A model generated the notes under the pieces. That model was not told the origin of the DNA. It was given only the letters and a program-made list of their open reading frames with translations, and made no database searches. 64,000 nt of DNA. It comes from Bradyrhizobium sp. CER78. GTDB lineage: Bacteria; Pseudomonadota; Alphaproteobacteria; Rhizobiales; Xanthobacteraceae. Positions 62,585 through 64,000 of this stretch are shown here, in pieces (within the stretch, counting starts at the first letter, position 1; every line of letters starts with the position of its first letter). The DNA lies in assembly GCF_029846235.1 (NCBI RefSeq), contig NZ_JARVWP010000020.1, positions 94,180 through 158,179 on the forward strand, written 5' to 3'. The translations under genes and the position numbers were made by a program.

Positions 62585-63925
62585 ATGCTCCGTGCCGAAG
62601 ACAACAAGTTCCTCACCGAAGCCGGATCGGGAACGGGAATGGGCGAATTGCTGCGCCGGTTCTGGATTCCGGTGCTGCTGTCGGAAGAACTGCCGGAGCC
62701 GGACAGCGACCCGAAGAAGATCGTTGTGATGGGCGAGGAGCTGCTCGCCTTCCGCGACTCGAGGGGCGTGGTCGGCGTCATCGATCAATACTGCCCGCAT
62801 CGCGGCGCCAATCTATGGCTCGGCCGCAACGAGGAATGCGGCATCCGCTGCGTCTATCACGGCTGGAAGTTCGATACCGACGGCCGCTGCGTCGACATGC
62901 CGACCTCCTATCCGGACCTCAACGCCAAGGACCTGATCCGCATCAAATCCTATCCGGTGCGCGAATGGGGCGAGATGATCTGGGCCTATATGGGCCCGGC
63001 CGATCAAATGCCGGAATTGCCCGCGCTGGAGATGGCGCTGCTGCCGGCCTCGCACCGCTTCGTCACCAAGAAGTGGCAGGACTGCAATTGGGTGCAGGCG
63101 GTGGAAGGTTCGATCGACACCGCGCATTTCACCTTCGCGCATCTCTCCTTCGAGAAGGAGGAGAACGAGATCCTCGACATCAAGAAGCACTTCGTCAACC
63201 CGCTGACGCGGGTTGCGACCGACCACATGCGCTGGATCGCCGAGGACCCGCGGCCGGTGATCAAGATCAATCCGCATGAGGCGGGGCTGACGGTCGCGGG
63301 CGGCCGGCTCACCGGCAGCGATAACATCTACTGGCGCATCGCCCAGTTCCTGATGCCGTTCCACAGCTACGCGCCGAGCTCGATGCCGGGCGAGAACATG
63401 TTCGGCCAGACCTTCGTGCCGGTCACCGACACCAATTGCTGGATCTACACCTATGCCTGGAATCCGCACCGGCCGCTGACCGACGCCGAACGCGAAGGCT
63501 ACGCCAACGGCAACGGCGTGATGGCGGTGGTGGACGAGAACTACGTGCCGCTGCGCAACAAGTCGAACGACTATCTGATCGATCGCAAGCTGCAGCGGAC
63601 CAAGAGCTATACCGGCATCAAGGGCGTCTCCGAGCAGGACGCCGCGGTGCAGGACAGCCAGGGCCCGATCGCCGACCGCACCCGCGAGCATCTTGGCCCG
63701 ACCGATCTCGGCATCATGCATTTCCGCAAGCTGATGATGGAGGCGGCCCGCGCGCTGCAAAAGGGCGAGGCGCCGCCGCATGTCGCGCACCAGGATCGCT
63801 ACACCGTGCGCTCCGGCGCCTGCGTCACCAGCAAGACCAAGGACCTTGCCGCCGTGATGGTCGAACGGTTCGGCGATCCCGCCGGCTTCGTCGGCGGCCC
63901 CGGGCAGAACGCGGCTGCGGAGTAG
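62585..63925 (+). CDS. Rieske non-heme iron oxygenase, alpha subunit
   Basis: 446 residues. The Rieske cluster ligands are in YCPHRGANLWLGRNEECGIRCVYHGWKF (C-x-H...C-x2-H). The mononuclear iron motif is VEGSIDTAHFTFAH with its two histidines, and a bridging Asp in this region links neighbouring subunits. The long form without a beta-subunit partner resembles phthalate or phenoxybenzoate-type monocomponent dioxygenases. CGGGGAAATGCC precedes the ATG. A reductase gene is not in the window; it may lie beyond the right edge. Confidence 0.92.
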   Translation: MLRAEDNKFLTEAGSGTGMGELLRRFWIPVLLSEELPEPDSDPKKIVVMGEELLAFRDSRGVVGVIDQYCPHRGANLWLGRNEECGIRCVYHGWKFDTDGRCVDMPTSYPDLNAKDLIRIKSYPVREWGEMIWAYMGPADQMPELPALEMALLPASHRFVTKKWQDCNWVQAVEGSIDTAHFTFAHLSFEKEENEILDIKKHFVNPLTRVATDHMRWIAEDPRPVIKINPHEAGLTVAGGRLTGSDNIYWRIAQFLMPFHSYAPSSMPGENMFGQTFVPVTDTNCWIYTYAWNPHRPLTDAEREGYANGNGVMAVVDENYVPLRNKSNDYLIDRKLQRTKSYTGIKGVSEQDAAVQDSQGPIADRTREHLGPTDLGIMHFRKLMMEAARALQKGEAPPHVAHQDRYTVRSGACVTSKTKDLAAVMVERFGDPAGFVGGPGQNAAAE

Positions 63926-63936
63926 ATCGCCGGCGT

Positions 63937-63965
63937 CGTCCCTGCTTTCGCTGGTACGACGCTGG
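63937..63965. repeat. Short GTCGTCC hairpin at the window end
   Basis: GCGTCGTCCCTGC-TTTC-GCTGGTACGACGC is an imperfect hairpin about 10 bases after the oxygenase stop, of the same type as 1215-1242. It may act as a terminator. Confidence 0.45.
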
Positions 63966-64000
63966 GGATGGGTTCTCGATCCAACACGCCAAACACGCGG

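Overview
The window reads as a chromosomal segment of an alphaproteobacterium of the Bradyrhizobium/Nitrobacteraceae type. The evidence is its high GC content, a RegS/RegR redox two-component pair, a protocatechuate (pca) branch, polyhydroxyalkanoate (PHA) depolymerases, several solute-binding proteins without permeases, FixJ-type signalling, and many short palindromic intergenic repeats of the kind common in Bradyrhizobium. No rRNA, tRNA, insertion sequence, phage or CRISPR array was seen. This assignment is inference from gene content, not from a marker gene.

Layout. 0.1-9 kb: LysR regulator, flavin-dependent monooxygenase, MFS efflux pump, PHB-depolymerase-like esterase, glyoxalase-II-like hydrolase, RMND1/DUF155 membrane protein, GH13 glucosidase. 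9-17.6 kb: VWA protein, MmcB-like DNA repair protein, regR and regS, an ABC-2 exporter, PHA depolymerase phaZ, and a YgjP-type metallopeptidase. 17.8-25.7 kb: PBP1a, two tandem paralogous branched-chain-type binding proteins, DUF1304, ogt, and a cluster of microproteins (one membrane-spanning, two zinc-ribbon-like). 25.8-30 kb: a FixLJ-like module (single-domain receiver, LuxR-type regulator, PAS histidine kinase), a small downstream gene and a probably frameshifted small gene. 30-40.4 kb: glnD, a sulfonate-type ABC importer, OsmC, an unknown membrane protein with an apparent internal duplication, and mutS. 40.7-47.8 kb: pcaF, pcaHG, ArsR plus AHSA1, a divergent shikimate dehydrogenase homologue, a Gfo/Idh/MocA oxidoreductase and a Tat-type binding protein. 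Together these suggest quinate/shikimate or related aromatic catabolism. 48-57.5 kb: emrB, emrA and marR, a Zur-like Fur protein, an EamA transporter, sulfurtransferase, ispG, a 37-residue microprotein and a TauD-type dioxygenase. 57.7-64 kb: four consecutive genes for exported proteins (coiled-coil, TAXI binding protein, TagO-like, DsrE-like), then a Rieske oxygenase.

The most promising undescribed unit is the four-gene envelope cluster at 57.7-62.4 kb. Its first gene holds nine 53-residue (159-bp) tandem repeats. Its other members are families usually found in other systems (TRAP transport, type VI secretion, sulfur relay), here without those partners. A second lead is a 20-bp element shared, with two mismatches, by the single-domain receiver gene and the small gene on the other side of the FixLJ-like module. 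It contains a FixJ-like TAAGTA core and points toward both genes. Other leads are clear dyad operators before arsR and marR, a 16-bp hairpin leader before glnD, and several microproteins with good ribosome binding sites.

All functional calls rest on motif recognition by eye. No database search was run.
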